Shown one piece after another: positions 22,957 through 28,985 of a stretch of DNA of 29,116 bases. Location of the stretch: positions 1 through 29,116 of the IMG/VR virus record IMGVR_UViG_3300017956_000085; one strand, 5' to 3'. The position numbers were made by a program, and so were the translations under genes. How positions within the stretch are numbered: the stretch's first letter is position 1; the number at the start of each line of letters is the position of its first letter. Origin of the DNA: a virus. The notes below the pieces were generated by a model that worked only from the letters and a program-made list of their open reading frames with translations, did not search any database and was not told where the DNA came from.

Positions 22957-24198
22957 TTAAGCGAAAACAGAAGGAGGAACGCCCTCAATGAAGATTGCAT
23001 CGACAACGTTCTGCAAACGCTTGGCAATTTGCTTGCCAATCTTACCAGGCATGGGCACAGTTACGAATCCACAAGGTTTCTTGTAGAAGGAAAATGCACC
23101 AGCAGGGTATTCACCAGCTTCGACAGATTTGCGGTCTTCGTTGTCAACACGAATCACGCGACCGATAGTCTGTGCCATCTCAATGATGGGCAGATTGCGA
23201 AGCAAAACGGCGTGAGTCAGTCCAGGGCAGTTGATACCTTCAGACAGAATAGAATAGTGGAAGACTACAAAACGCTTGGAAGAATCAGCACCGTACTTAC
23301 TCAGAGTCTCGAAGAATACCTCGCGAGATACTTTCTTGTCGTTCACATATGCACCGTGCTTGCTAGTGATGTGGAGAACTTCGTAACCCATTTCAGTCAA
23401 CTGGTGGATGCAATCAGTCTGCGAGAGCATACGCCACAGCACCTTAGTGTTAGGAGCAGCAACAAGAACCTTTGCAGACTTTTGAGGGTCGAGAGAAGTA
23501 ATCACACCGATGAGGTTAGACTTATCTACCTCGTGAGCGTTAGAGTTATCGCGCAGCAAATCTGTCTCGAAAGGTACAACGGTAGGAGGAACGATTGCAC
23601 CCTGCTCGATGAGTTCGGGAGCAGGCACATTGCACAGGACGCCACCATAAACGTCGCTGTTATTCATGCCACGAGCATATGCATTGCCACGACTATTACG
23701 AGGCGTTGCAGTAAAGAAGTAGCGGCGCTTAGCATACTGAGCAACAGCAAATACGCTGGTAAAGAAATGCTTACCAGTGGCGTTGTGTGCTTCATCGAAA
23801 TAGATGCAATCGATGTCGATGCCACTATCAACAACACGGGGCAGACTGTGGTAGGTAGTGAACACCAACGTGTGCTTAGGTGCGCCGTGCTGGAAGACAT
23901 TCCACGAAGAAATGTCGTGAGGTTTAGTAGAGTGAAACTCTCTAGTCTCTCCACTATGAACATGCATCACAGCAGCGTCAGTGATAAACTCAGAGAACTC
24001 CTGATGAAGTTGGTTAGCGAGCAAGATGCGAGGAGCAACTACAACAATGGTCTGAGGATTTGCTGCTTGCTGCAACAACCACTGACAATGTGCAATCATG
24101 ATATACGTCTTGCCGCCACCAGTAGGGCAATAGATTTGCCCAAACTTTTGCTCTTGCATAACAGTCAGGGCGCGTTGCTGGTGGGGGCGGAGTTGCAT
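22957..24198 (-). CDS. SF2 (DEAD/DEAH-type) helicase, UvsW-like
   Basis: 413 residues from ATG 24198. Motifs: PTGGGKT (Walker A, 25-31), VVVAPRILLANQL (Ia region, 52-64), FDEAH (134-138), FTATPR (162-167), LSEGINCPG (318-326) and QTIGRVIR (343-350). These define an ATP-driven helicase like T4 UvsW and RadD/RecG-type remodelers, which unwind branched DNA or RNA in repair and replication restart. It is shorter than T4 UvsW and lacks an extra N-terminal domain. A start at 24222 was rejected because it directly abuts a perfect TATAAT; the chosen ATG has AAAGG 6 bases upstream. It is the downstream partner of a nuclease-like and a ligase-like gene. Confidence 0.92.
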   Translation of the reverse strand: MQLRPHQQRALTVMQEQKFGQIYCPTGGGKTYIMIAHCQWLLQQAANPQTIVVVAPRILLANQLHQEFSEFITDAAVMHVHSGETREFHSTKPHDISSWNVFQHGAPKHTLVFTTYHSLPRVVDSGIDIDCIYFDEAHNATGKHFFTSVFAVAQYAKRRYFFTATPRNSRGNAYARGMNNSDVYGGVLCNVPAPELIEQGAIVPPTVVPFETDLLRDNSNAHEVDKSNLIGVITSLDPQKSAKVLVAAPNTKVLWRMLSQTDCIHQLTEMGYEVLHITSKHGAYVNDKKVSREVFFETLSKYGADSSKRFVVFHYSILSEGINCPGLTHAVLLRNLPIIEMAQTIGRVIRVDNEDRKSVEAGEYPAGAFSFYKKPCGFVTVPMPGKIGKQIAKRLQNVVDAIFIEGVPPSVFA

Positions 24199-24222
24199 GA
24201 ATTGCCTTTGCTTGATGAACAT

Positions 24223-24260
24223 ATTATAACAGCATCCCACCCGCTAGGGCAAGATGCTGT
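24223..24260 (-). promoter_or_regulatory. Promoter with hairpin bracketing the -35, before the helicase
   Basis: On the minus strand TTGCCC (24247-24252), 18 bases, TATAAT (24223-24228). The inverted repeat ACAGCATC (24229-24236) and GATGCTGT (24253-24260) is a perfect 8-bp match with a 16-base loop that contains the -35. A transcript from here would begin inside the first codons of the longer helicase reading, which supports the 24198 start. Confidence 0.6.
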
Positions 24261-24286
24261 GCAGGTTATGTGATTGTCACATGATA

Positions 24287-24940
24287 TTAGAACTGCTGCA
24301 ATTTGAAGCGAGAGTTACCCTTAGCAGACACAGATAGCGAACCAATGATAACCTCGGTCATGTGCTTGTCTATCACTTTCTCACAAGGAATAGAGGTGGC
24401 ATAGTAACCATTAGCCAGGTTAGATTGCCAGTCTTCCTTCTTAACGAAGGCGTGACATACAAAGAAACCTATACCATCATCAGTGTAATCCCAGGAGACA
24501 AATAGATAGTCACCGTCACGCTTAGAGAGTTCACCACCACGCCAAATCGTGCTGTAGTTACCCTTAGTGTCGGGAGAACACTTACTGACCTTGACTTCTA
24601 CAACTCCCACACGTTGAGGGAGTTGAACCATCGCTTCCTCTACAATAATGTCGGGGTCGTTATCACTATCAGCAGTACGGAAATAGTATGTTAGTTCATA
24701 CTTTTCGTTCAGAACTTTACAAATCTCTTCGGCAATGATGCCACTAACTATCTCCGACTTTGTTTTGTTACTGATACCTTTGTACGAAGATAGCATCTTG
24801 AAGAGTGTATTGACGTTAGTCAATGCAGTCTCCCATGCTACATCATCAAGGAAATAATCCATGACTTTCATAGGTTCAACCTTCACAATGTCAATGGGCA
24901 TAGTAGGGTCAATCGCGAGATATTTGTGGAGTTCGTTCAT
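24287..24940 (-). CDS. Putative PD-(D/E)XK nuclease, 217 aa
   Basis: Start at ATG 24940 in a TGATG overlap with the upstream stop. The core DSDNDPDIIVEE (PD at 96-97) followed by GVVEVKVSK (E115-V-K117) fits the PD-(D/E)XK metal-dependent nuclease fold, with an N-terminal helical region containing SEIVSGIIAEEICKVL (about 62-77) that matches the helix before the core. The rest (YLFVSWDYTDDGIGFFVCHA) fits the central sheet. Such enzymes cut DNA in restriction, repair or replication. The neighbouring helicase suggests joint DNA processing, or attack on host DNA. The assignment rests on one motif, so it is probable, not proven. Confidence 0.65.
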   Translation of the reverse strand: MNELHKYLAIDPTMPIDIVKVEPMKVMDYFLDDVAWETALTNVNTLFKMLSSYKGISNKTKSEIVSGIIAEEICKVLNEKYELTYYFRTADSDNDPDIIVEEAMVQLPQRVGVVEVKVSKCSPDTKGNYSTIWRGGELSKRDGDYLFVSWDYTDDGIGFFVCHAFVKKEDWQSNLANGYYATSIPCEKVIDKHMTEVIIGSLSVSAKGNSRFKLQQF

Positions 24941-25191
24941 CAGCAGGCGAGACACATTGCAGAGTTAAAGAGTTGTGCATCAGTGTGCATGTCGGTCACA
25001 ATGTAACCATAACCCTCAACGCGAGAATCTACTTCACGTTGGAAATCTTTCTTGTTGATGTAACGCTTGGACTGTCGTGCATTGCAGAAAGTGACAATCT
25101 TAAGCATCAGACGGTCGCTGATAGTGCCATCCGCATACTTAACGGGATAGAAATCAACCATCATGTTGGCGTCTTTGGATTGCAGTTGCAT
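24940..25191 (-). CDS. Hypothetical protein, 83 aa
   Basis: Begins MQLQSKDANMMVDFYPVKYA, then DGTISDRLMLKIVTFCNARQ and ends NSAMCLAC. Basic in the centre (CNARQSKRYINKKDFQREVD), compatible with nucleic-acid binding, with cysteines near the C-terminus. It is coupled to the nuclease-like gene by TGATG and follows the ligase-like gene by 13 bases, with AAGAGAGA as ribosome site, so it may be a partner of either. No family recognised. Confidence 0.65.
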   Translation of the reverse strand: MQLQSKDANMMVDFYPVKYADGTISDRLMLKIVTFCNARQSKRYINKKDFQREVDSRVEGYGYIVTDMHTDAQLFNSAMCLAC

Positions 25192-25204
25192 GTCTCTCTT
25201 TCGA

Positions 25205-26164
25205 TTACTCCGTAATCATAGCACGGTGGGCACGGGTCTGGGCGGCGAGGTGGACACTTTGCCCAACTGTCACACTGTCCCAGTCCTTGGGCGAGTTGAA
25301 GTTAGCTACACTGAACAGACGACGATTAACGAGTTTGATTGTACCAAACTTGCCAGACATAACGTAACCCTCATGAGAGTTAGTGTTGCCGATAGTAGGT
25401 TCAATCCACTCATCAAATCGCATCTCGTTGAGTAACAACGTCTTGACGTGAGTGATGATACCGAAGACCCTAGATTGCACGGGGCTCATGCAATCAAACT
25501 GTTTGCTCTCACGGATACACTTATTGACTGCAATTACTGCTGCATCAGACTCTTTCTTGCTAGGATTAGGGAGGAAAGGTACAAGCAGTTCTGCAAGATT
25601 AAGCAGGTGGTGGATTCTGCGACGACGGGTAATAAGAGTTGCATCGGTGTTAAGGAAGCGAACTTTTGGATTGAACGTGTCATAACTGAACCGACCGAAA
25701 TTAGCAGTCAGTTCACTCATCTTATCACCAGTGTAATAGGTGTGAGCAGCGAATACAATAGACTCGCCAATCGAATTGGGAAACTTATACTGTACGCAGT
25801 TAGGTTTGTAGGTGTCAGTGCCACCGTAACCAATGAAATCACCCTGCCAGATATAACCCAGATTCTGGGGGAGATTGTCTAAACAGACGTGAAGAATAGC
25901 GGCAACACGTTGATTGTTACCGTGATTAACTTCGATGTCGTTGTGTGTATAGTTAATCTTAATCTTGACCTTATTAAACACACTCTTCGTCCCTACAAAG
26001 AACTTACCATTCTCTGGATTCTTGCCAAATACAATAGCAGGAGCGCCATCATATTTGACAGAGAAAGTAGCATTAACGTCACGCAGGCACTTGATAGCCT
26101 GGCGGGCAGATTGTCTGCCGCGAAGTACAGAATCTTCGGGATGTTCGAGGTGTTTGTTTTGCAT
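25205..26164 (-). CDS. Ligase/nucleotidyltransferase-like protein (KxDG and EGxV motifs; DUF6267-like)
   Basis: 319 residues from ATG 26164. I see the signature order of the covalent nucleotidyltransferase fold (DNA/RNA ligases, capping enzymes): FSVKYDGAPAIVFG with KYDG at 37-40 (motif I, the lysine that would carry the nucleotide), IWQGDFIGYG (105-114; motif III-like, D in place of the usual E), HEGYVMS (264-270; motif IV) and TIKLVNRR (275-282; motif V). I recall phage proteins of unknown function, perhaps DUF6267, with a similar opening, but could not verify it. Activity could be RNA or DNA joining or nucleotide transfer. It lies upstream of nuclease-like and helicase genes. The last 25 residues look like read-through into former intergenic sequence. 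Confidence 0.7.
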   Translation of the reverse strand: MQNKHLEHPEDSVLRGRQSARQAIKCLRDVNATFSVKYDGAPAIVFGKNPENGKFFVGTKSVFNKVKIKINYTHNDIEVNHGNNQRVAAILHVCLDNLPQNLGYIWQGDFIGYGGTDTYKPNCVQYKFPNSIGESIVFAAHTYYTGDKMSELTANFGRFSYDTFNPKVRFLNTDATLITRRRRIHHLLNLAELLVPFLPNPSKKESDAAVIAVNKCIRESKQFDCMSPVQSRVFGIITHVKTLLLNEMRFDEWIEPTIGNTNSHEGYVMSGKFGTIKLVNRRLFSVANFNSPKDWDSVTVGQSVHLAAQTRAHRAMITE

Positions 26165-26169
26165 AACTA

Positions 26170-26553
26170 TCAGCGGATGTAGAGATAAGCGCCAGACCAA
26201 TCTGCACGGGCAAGACATTCTTCACGAGACTCAATGCTCAGAAGATTATAACGAACTCCCTTTGCAGGCGTCTTCCAAGATGCAGACTTGTAGACTTCGC
26301 CAGTCTTCTTATCAACGAAGCAGTGAACACTACGGGACCCGTATTCAGTCTCCATGATGAGTTTGTGATACTTACGACCAGACTCAATGTAGAACTTATA
26401 ACCAGAATCTTTACGATTGCGACGCTTGTAATCATCTTCCAGAGCATCACACAGCATCAAACAATACTTAGTGACATTCAACTGAATAGTGTTTTGTGCA
26501 TCACGTTGAGCACAGAAGTCGGAGAACTCTTGGCGAAGTTGAGTAGCAGTCAT
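26170..26553 (-). CDS. Conserved hypothetical, 127 aa
   Basis: From ATG 26553: MTATQLRQEFSDFCAQRDAQ, then CLMLCDALEDDYKRRNRKDS and GYKFYIESGRKYHKLIMETE, ending WSGAYLYIR. A helical N-terminal half is followed by a beta-rich half with YHKLIMET..GSRSVHCFVDK. The pattern is memorable as conserved in marine phages, but no function is known. Start chosen by a GGGAC-type ribosome site and the promoter module 11-65 bases upstream; the longer in-frame reading crosses that module. It ends 5 bases before the ligase-like gene. Confidence 0.75.
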   Translation of the reverse strand: MTATQLRQEFSDFCAQRDAQNTIQLNVTKYCLMLCDALEDDYKRRNRKDSGYKFYIESGRKYHKLIMETEYGSRSVHCFVDKKTGEVYKSASWKTPAKGVRYNLLSIESREECLARADWSGAYLYIR

Positions 26554-26563
26554 GTCCCTTGAT

Positions 26564-26618
26564 TTGTATGAATACAATATAGCATGGCACAGGGCAGGTC
26601 GCAACCCATCCTGTGCCA
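26564..26618 (-). promoter_or_regulatory. Promoter with hairpin bracketing the -35, plus operator-like palindrome
   Basis: On the minus strand TTGCGA (26599-26604), 17 bases, TATATT (26576-26581). The inverted repeat TGGCACAGG (26585-26593) and CCTGTGCCA (26610-26618) is a perfect 9-bp match with a 16-base loop holding the -35. Downstream of the -10 is a second perfect palindrome, TTGTATGAATACAA-type (26564-26577, arms of 6), at the likely transcription start. Confidence 0.6.
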
Positions 26619-26630
26619 CTAGGTCAACCG

Positions 26631-27083
26631 TCACACTGCCAGAGCACCGCTGGGGATTTCAACTTCGCGAGTCATGTGCGGGTCTACACTATAACCAACT
26701 TGATGGCAAGTCCACTCGCCATCTTTATACAAATAGGCGTATTCTCCACCACAGTTGTCATCAGTGTAGACCAGGAAATCGTTCAGATTATTGTGAAGAA
26801 CAGGAGGGCAATCTTCGTTACGTCCACTATAGTATTGAGGACCATATTCTTCTACTTCTTTATTCTCAACCACATAATCCGCGATTTGCTTACCAGTCCA
26901 ACGGTCTTTAGTCCAGCAGCAAGACATATCGCCACCGTCAATCAGTTCAGCAATCTTAGACTTATTGTTGTAATGAGTCTTCAGAATACGACCCAACCAC
27001 TCAGGATAACCGTCCCAGTGGTGATACACAGAGAGGATAGATTCGTCTGCAAGTTGAATACCAATGCGGGAACGAGTTGCCAT
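26631..27083 (-). CDS. Conserved phage/bacterial hypothetical, 150 aa
   Basis: Begins MATRSRIGIQLADESILSVY and continues HHWDGYPEWLGRILKTHY, an opening I know from a widespread family of phage and bacterial proteins of unknown function (MATRS.IG......I.SIY.HWDGYP...G..L). Residues around AELIDGGDMSCCW continue that pattern. The second half (YLYKDGEWTCHQVGYS) is beta-rich. No catalytic residues can be named. It follows the second copy of the GTTACGAAGTAAC element and its stop overlaps no gene but is followed within 13 bases by the hairpin-promoter module. Confidence 0.8.
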   Translation of the reverse strand: MATRSRIGIQLADESILSVYHHWDGYPEWLGRILKTHYNNKSKIAELIDGGDMSCCWTKDRWTGKQIADYVVENKEVEEYGPQYYSGRNEDCPPVLHNNLNDFLVYTDDNCGGEYAYLYKDGEWTCHQVGYSVDPHMTREVEIPSGALAV

Positions 27084-27095
27084 GTGCTTTTGTTT

Positions 27096-27135
27096 GTTAC
27101 TTCGTAACTATAGCACCGCCAGGGCGACCCCACAA
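27096..27135 (-). promoter_or_regulatory. Promoter TTGTGG-N17-TATAGT with palindromic element (copy 2)
   Basis: On the minus strand TTGTGG (27130-27135), exactly 17 bases, TATAGT (27107-27112), followed by the perfect inverted repeat GTTAC-GAA-GTAAC (27096-27108), the same 17-base string as at 22209-22225. The -35 lies in a small hairpin, ACCCC (27127-27131) and GGGGT (27138-27142). It drives the 150-aa gene. Confidence 0.6.
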
Positions 27136-27150
27136 GGGGGGTTGTGACAC

Positions 27151-27756
27151 TTATTCAACTGGCACACCCTTTTCTTTAGGTGAAGCATGCACATTGAACG
27201 CCAAAGTTAATCTTTCTGTGTCTACTTGTCGTGTTCCATGTAACAAACCAGAAGAGAATACCTTGATAAATCCTTGACATCCCTTCATTCTTGCATCCAT
27301 TTCATTAAAGTCGTTGCGTTTTACGCACCCTGGTTGTACTGGTTGCAGGAATCTATGCGGGTTGATGATATAGAAATCGAATTGGTCTGACGCAATAATA
27401 TCAACGGTGCCAGAGATTACACTGTTTTGATGTGTATGAACCTCTTGACACCACTGCGGTTCGTAATAGTTTAGCCAAGACGATTGGATGTGGTAATCGA
27501 TATTATCTGTGTCATATTCCATACGATTGATGTATGCTGACACACAGTCCAAGATAGGTTCAACCAGGGGTTGCATCTCTGGTTGTGAGAGTATATCTGC
27601 TGCCGTATTGACAGTAGACAAACACCGCGTTTCATACGAATGTTTGCCTACTTCAAAGCACAACTCTTTTGCCCAGTCTTGCATATCTTTTGACACAAGT
27701 TCTTCAACTTGGTCATAAACAATTAGACTGGGAAAGAGGTGTAATTCAGATGCCAT
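27151..27756 (-). CDS. Fe(II)/2-oxoglutarate oxygenase, PF13759-like
   Basis: 201 residues. Candidate metal ligands are in EVHTHQNSVISGTVDIIA (H107, H109) and FSSGLLHGTRQVD (H173), with R182 in ERLTLAFNVHA for 2-oxoglutarate. FYIINP (about 128-133) corresponds to the F.NP segment of the family. It is closest in the window to the gene at 18364, sharing the F.SGL.HGT.R block. Substrate unknown. It starts by a TAATG overlap with the 44-aa gene upstream and ends before the promoter module at 27096-27142. Confidence 0.82.
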   Translation of the reverse strand: MASELHLFPSLIVYDQVEELVSKDMQDWAKELCFEVGKHSYETRCLSTVNTAADILSQPEMQPLVEPILDCVSAYINRMEYDTDNIDYHIQSSWLNYYEPQWCQEVHTHQNSVISGTVDIIASDQFDFYIINPHRFLQPVQPGCVKRNDFNEMDARMKGCQGFIKVFSSGLLHGTRQVDTERLTLAFNVHASPKEKGVPVE

Positions 27757-27890
27757 TATGATTGGGTTGTGTAATCAATATCGATGTCAAATGACAAATC
27801 ATCGTAATCGTATTCAAATTCAAGTTCTTCTAACAAATCTTCAATCAATTCGTCGTAGGATTGATACTCGAACTCGTCCATGATTGTCAT
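27756..27890 (-). CDS. Hypothetical protein, 44 aa, extremely acidic
   Basis: From ATG 27890 (TGATG overlap with the upstream stop): MTIMDEFEYQSYDELIEDLL, then EELEFEYDYDDLSFDIDIDY, ending TTQS. More than a third of the residues are aspartate or glutamate, with regularly placed tyrosine and phenylalanine. Such composition is seen in DNA-mimic inhibitors, but this is inference from composition. The stop overlaps the oxygenase start as TAATG. Both overlaps make the frame credible. Confidence 0.65.
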   Translation of the reverse strand: MTIMDEFEYQSYDELIEDLLEELEFEYDYDDLSFDIDIDYTTQS

Positions 27891-28090
27891 CAGTTAAAGT
27901 TGTCGTAGTCTGTAGTTTGATTCCTTTGATTGCGAGGACGGTCCTCATCCATAAAGGAATTGTTGTAACCATAACTGTCAAAGTATTCGCTGCCAGTTTG
28001 TTTTTTAGTGTTCCTTTGACGTTTCTCTCGCAGAGATTTACCGTAAGAGGAGTGGTTATAGTTACCACCGCGACGATAAGTTCTACCCAT
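27890..28090 (-). CDS. Small basic hypothetical protein, 66 aa
   Basis: Reads MGRTYRRGGNYNHSSYGKSL, then REKRQRNTKKQTGSEYFDSY and ends NQTTDYDNFN. The N-terminal 35 residues are strongly basic with Arg-Gly and Tyr-Ser content, the C-terminal part is acidic and polar; it is probably disordered and nucleic-acid binding. I recall similar MGRTYRR-type proteins in cyanophages, function unknown. It is followed by the very acidic 44-aa gene, so the two could bind each other. Confidence 0.7.
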   Translation of the reverse strand: MGRTYRRGGNYNHSSYGKSLREKRQRNTKKQTGSEYFDSYGYNNSFMDEDRPRNQRNQTTDYDNFN

Positions 28091-28132
28091 GTGTCAGTTG
28101 TGTTTTGAAATTAAACTACATTGTATGTATAA

Positions 28133-28840
28133 TCAAGAACCCCATAGATTCTTGAATGGACAACGTTTCTCATCATTTGCTAATGACCAGGAAACGCCAG
28201 GGAGATAGTCTTTAAGCATGGTGTTTTGCCTTGCATGACGTATCACCTCAGATTTGGGTTCGGCACATTCTAGGCGGTAATTCTCGCCTGCTCCGCTGAA
28301 CCTCACACACCATAATGCATCCCCCCTCTTGATGTCAACCGTTTCACCCATTTTAGATACAAACGGTGTGAGGATTGGACGCACCCACTTACCTAGTGGG
28401 AAATGTGCAGGGATAATCTCTCTATCCAGACGGATTTGTTCCATCCAGATGTCTCGATGTTCAGTCCATAGTAATACCATGGGGCCAAACTGTTGGACGA
28501 GAGTATCACCAACCACATCAGAATCGCCCATGAACTCTTTGAAGATGTTCACATCAGATTCTATAATCAACCTATCTTCATGTAAGCGATAGGTTGCATC
28601 AAACTGAGCATAGAAAACAAATGTATTCTTTGCCCAAGACTTCCAAGCAGGACAGCGATAATGACTATAACTATCCTGCTGAATGTAATCCAGATACGTT
28701 GTTGGTTTAATATACACCCCCTCAGCAAATAGAGGGTGAGTTATACCATCATCGGTCGAAGGATTCATGGGATGAAAGTACACTGTCTTTGTAGACCGAT
28801 TTGTACTCTCGGGGTTTTTCCACAAGTGCTTCAGGTTCAT
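28133..28840 (-). CDS. Hypothetical protein, 235 aa
   Basis: Not recognised. Begins MNLKHLWKNPESTNRSTKTV, has an aromatic-rich middle (HYRCPAWKSWAKNTFVFYAQ, then QFDATYRLHEDRLIIESDVN) and ends RCPFKNLWGS. No catalytic motif or membrane segment is clear; two CP pairs and several tryptophans suggest a compact fold. The chosen ATG overlaps the upstream gene by 92 bases; an ATG at 28768 (MNPSTDDGITHPLF) would cut this to 20 bases and cannot be excluded. Neither start has a good ribosome site. Confidence 0.7.
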   Translation of the reverse strand: MNLKHLWKNPESTNRSTKTVYFHPMNPSTDDGITHPLFAEGVYIKPTTYLDYIQQDSYSHYRCPAWKSWAKNTFVFYAQFDATYRLHEDRLIIESDVNIFKEFMGDSDVVGDTLVQQFGPMVLLWTEHRDIWMEQIRLDREIIPAHFPLGKWVRPILTPFVSKMGETVDIKRGDALWCVRFSGAGENYRLECAEPKSEVIRHARQNTMLKDYLPGVSWSLANDEKRCPFKNLWGS

Positions 28841-28985
28841 TGATAACCGTCAATTCATCGAAATAGTATCCACAACCACGGAGAAAGTCTCCGCAGTTAC
28901 CAACAACATCATCAAGGAAGGTTGCATTAAAATCTTTTTGTGTAGTAGCACCATCTTCATCGCGAGCAATCAACGTGAAGTTCAT
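28749..28985 (-). CDS. Hypothetical protein, 78 aa
   Basis: Starts at ATG 28985, coupled by ATGA to the partial gene upstream. Reads MNFTLIARDEDGATTQKDFN, then NCGDFLRGCGYYFDELTVIN and ends SVLSSHESFDR. The beta-beta-helix order around FLRGCGYYFDELTV looks like a conserved cyanophage small protein, function unknown. Its last 30 codons lie inside the longer reading of the next gene in another frame, so either this overlap is real or the next gene starts later. Confidence 0.65.
   Translation of the reverse strand: MNFTLIARDEDGATTQKDFNATFLDDVVGNCGDFLRGCGYYFDELTVINEPEALVEKPREYKSVYKDSVLSSHESFDR

Noticed and set aside
22876-24273. A 465-codon open frame on the plus strand
   Set aside because: It lies antisense to the helicase, whose Walker A, DEAH, TATP and QTIGRVIR motifs are in the minus-strand frame. 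The plus-strand product has no recognisable pattern and is an artefact of the codon use on the other strand.
24269-24283. ATGTGA-TTG-TCACAT palindrome resembling a CRP/NtcA-type site
   Set aside because: The spacing (3 bases) does not fit CRP (TGTGA-N6-TCACA) or NtcA (GTA-N8-TAC), and it lies at the end of the nuclease-like gene rather than before a promoter.
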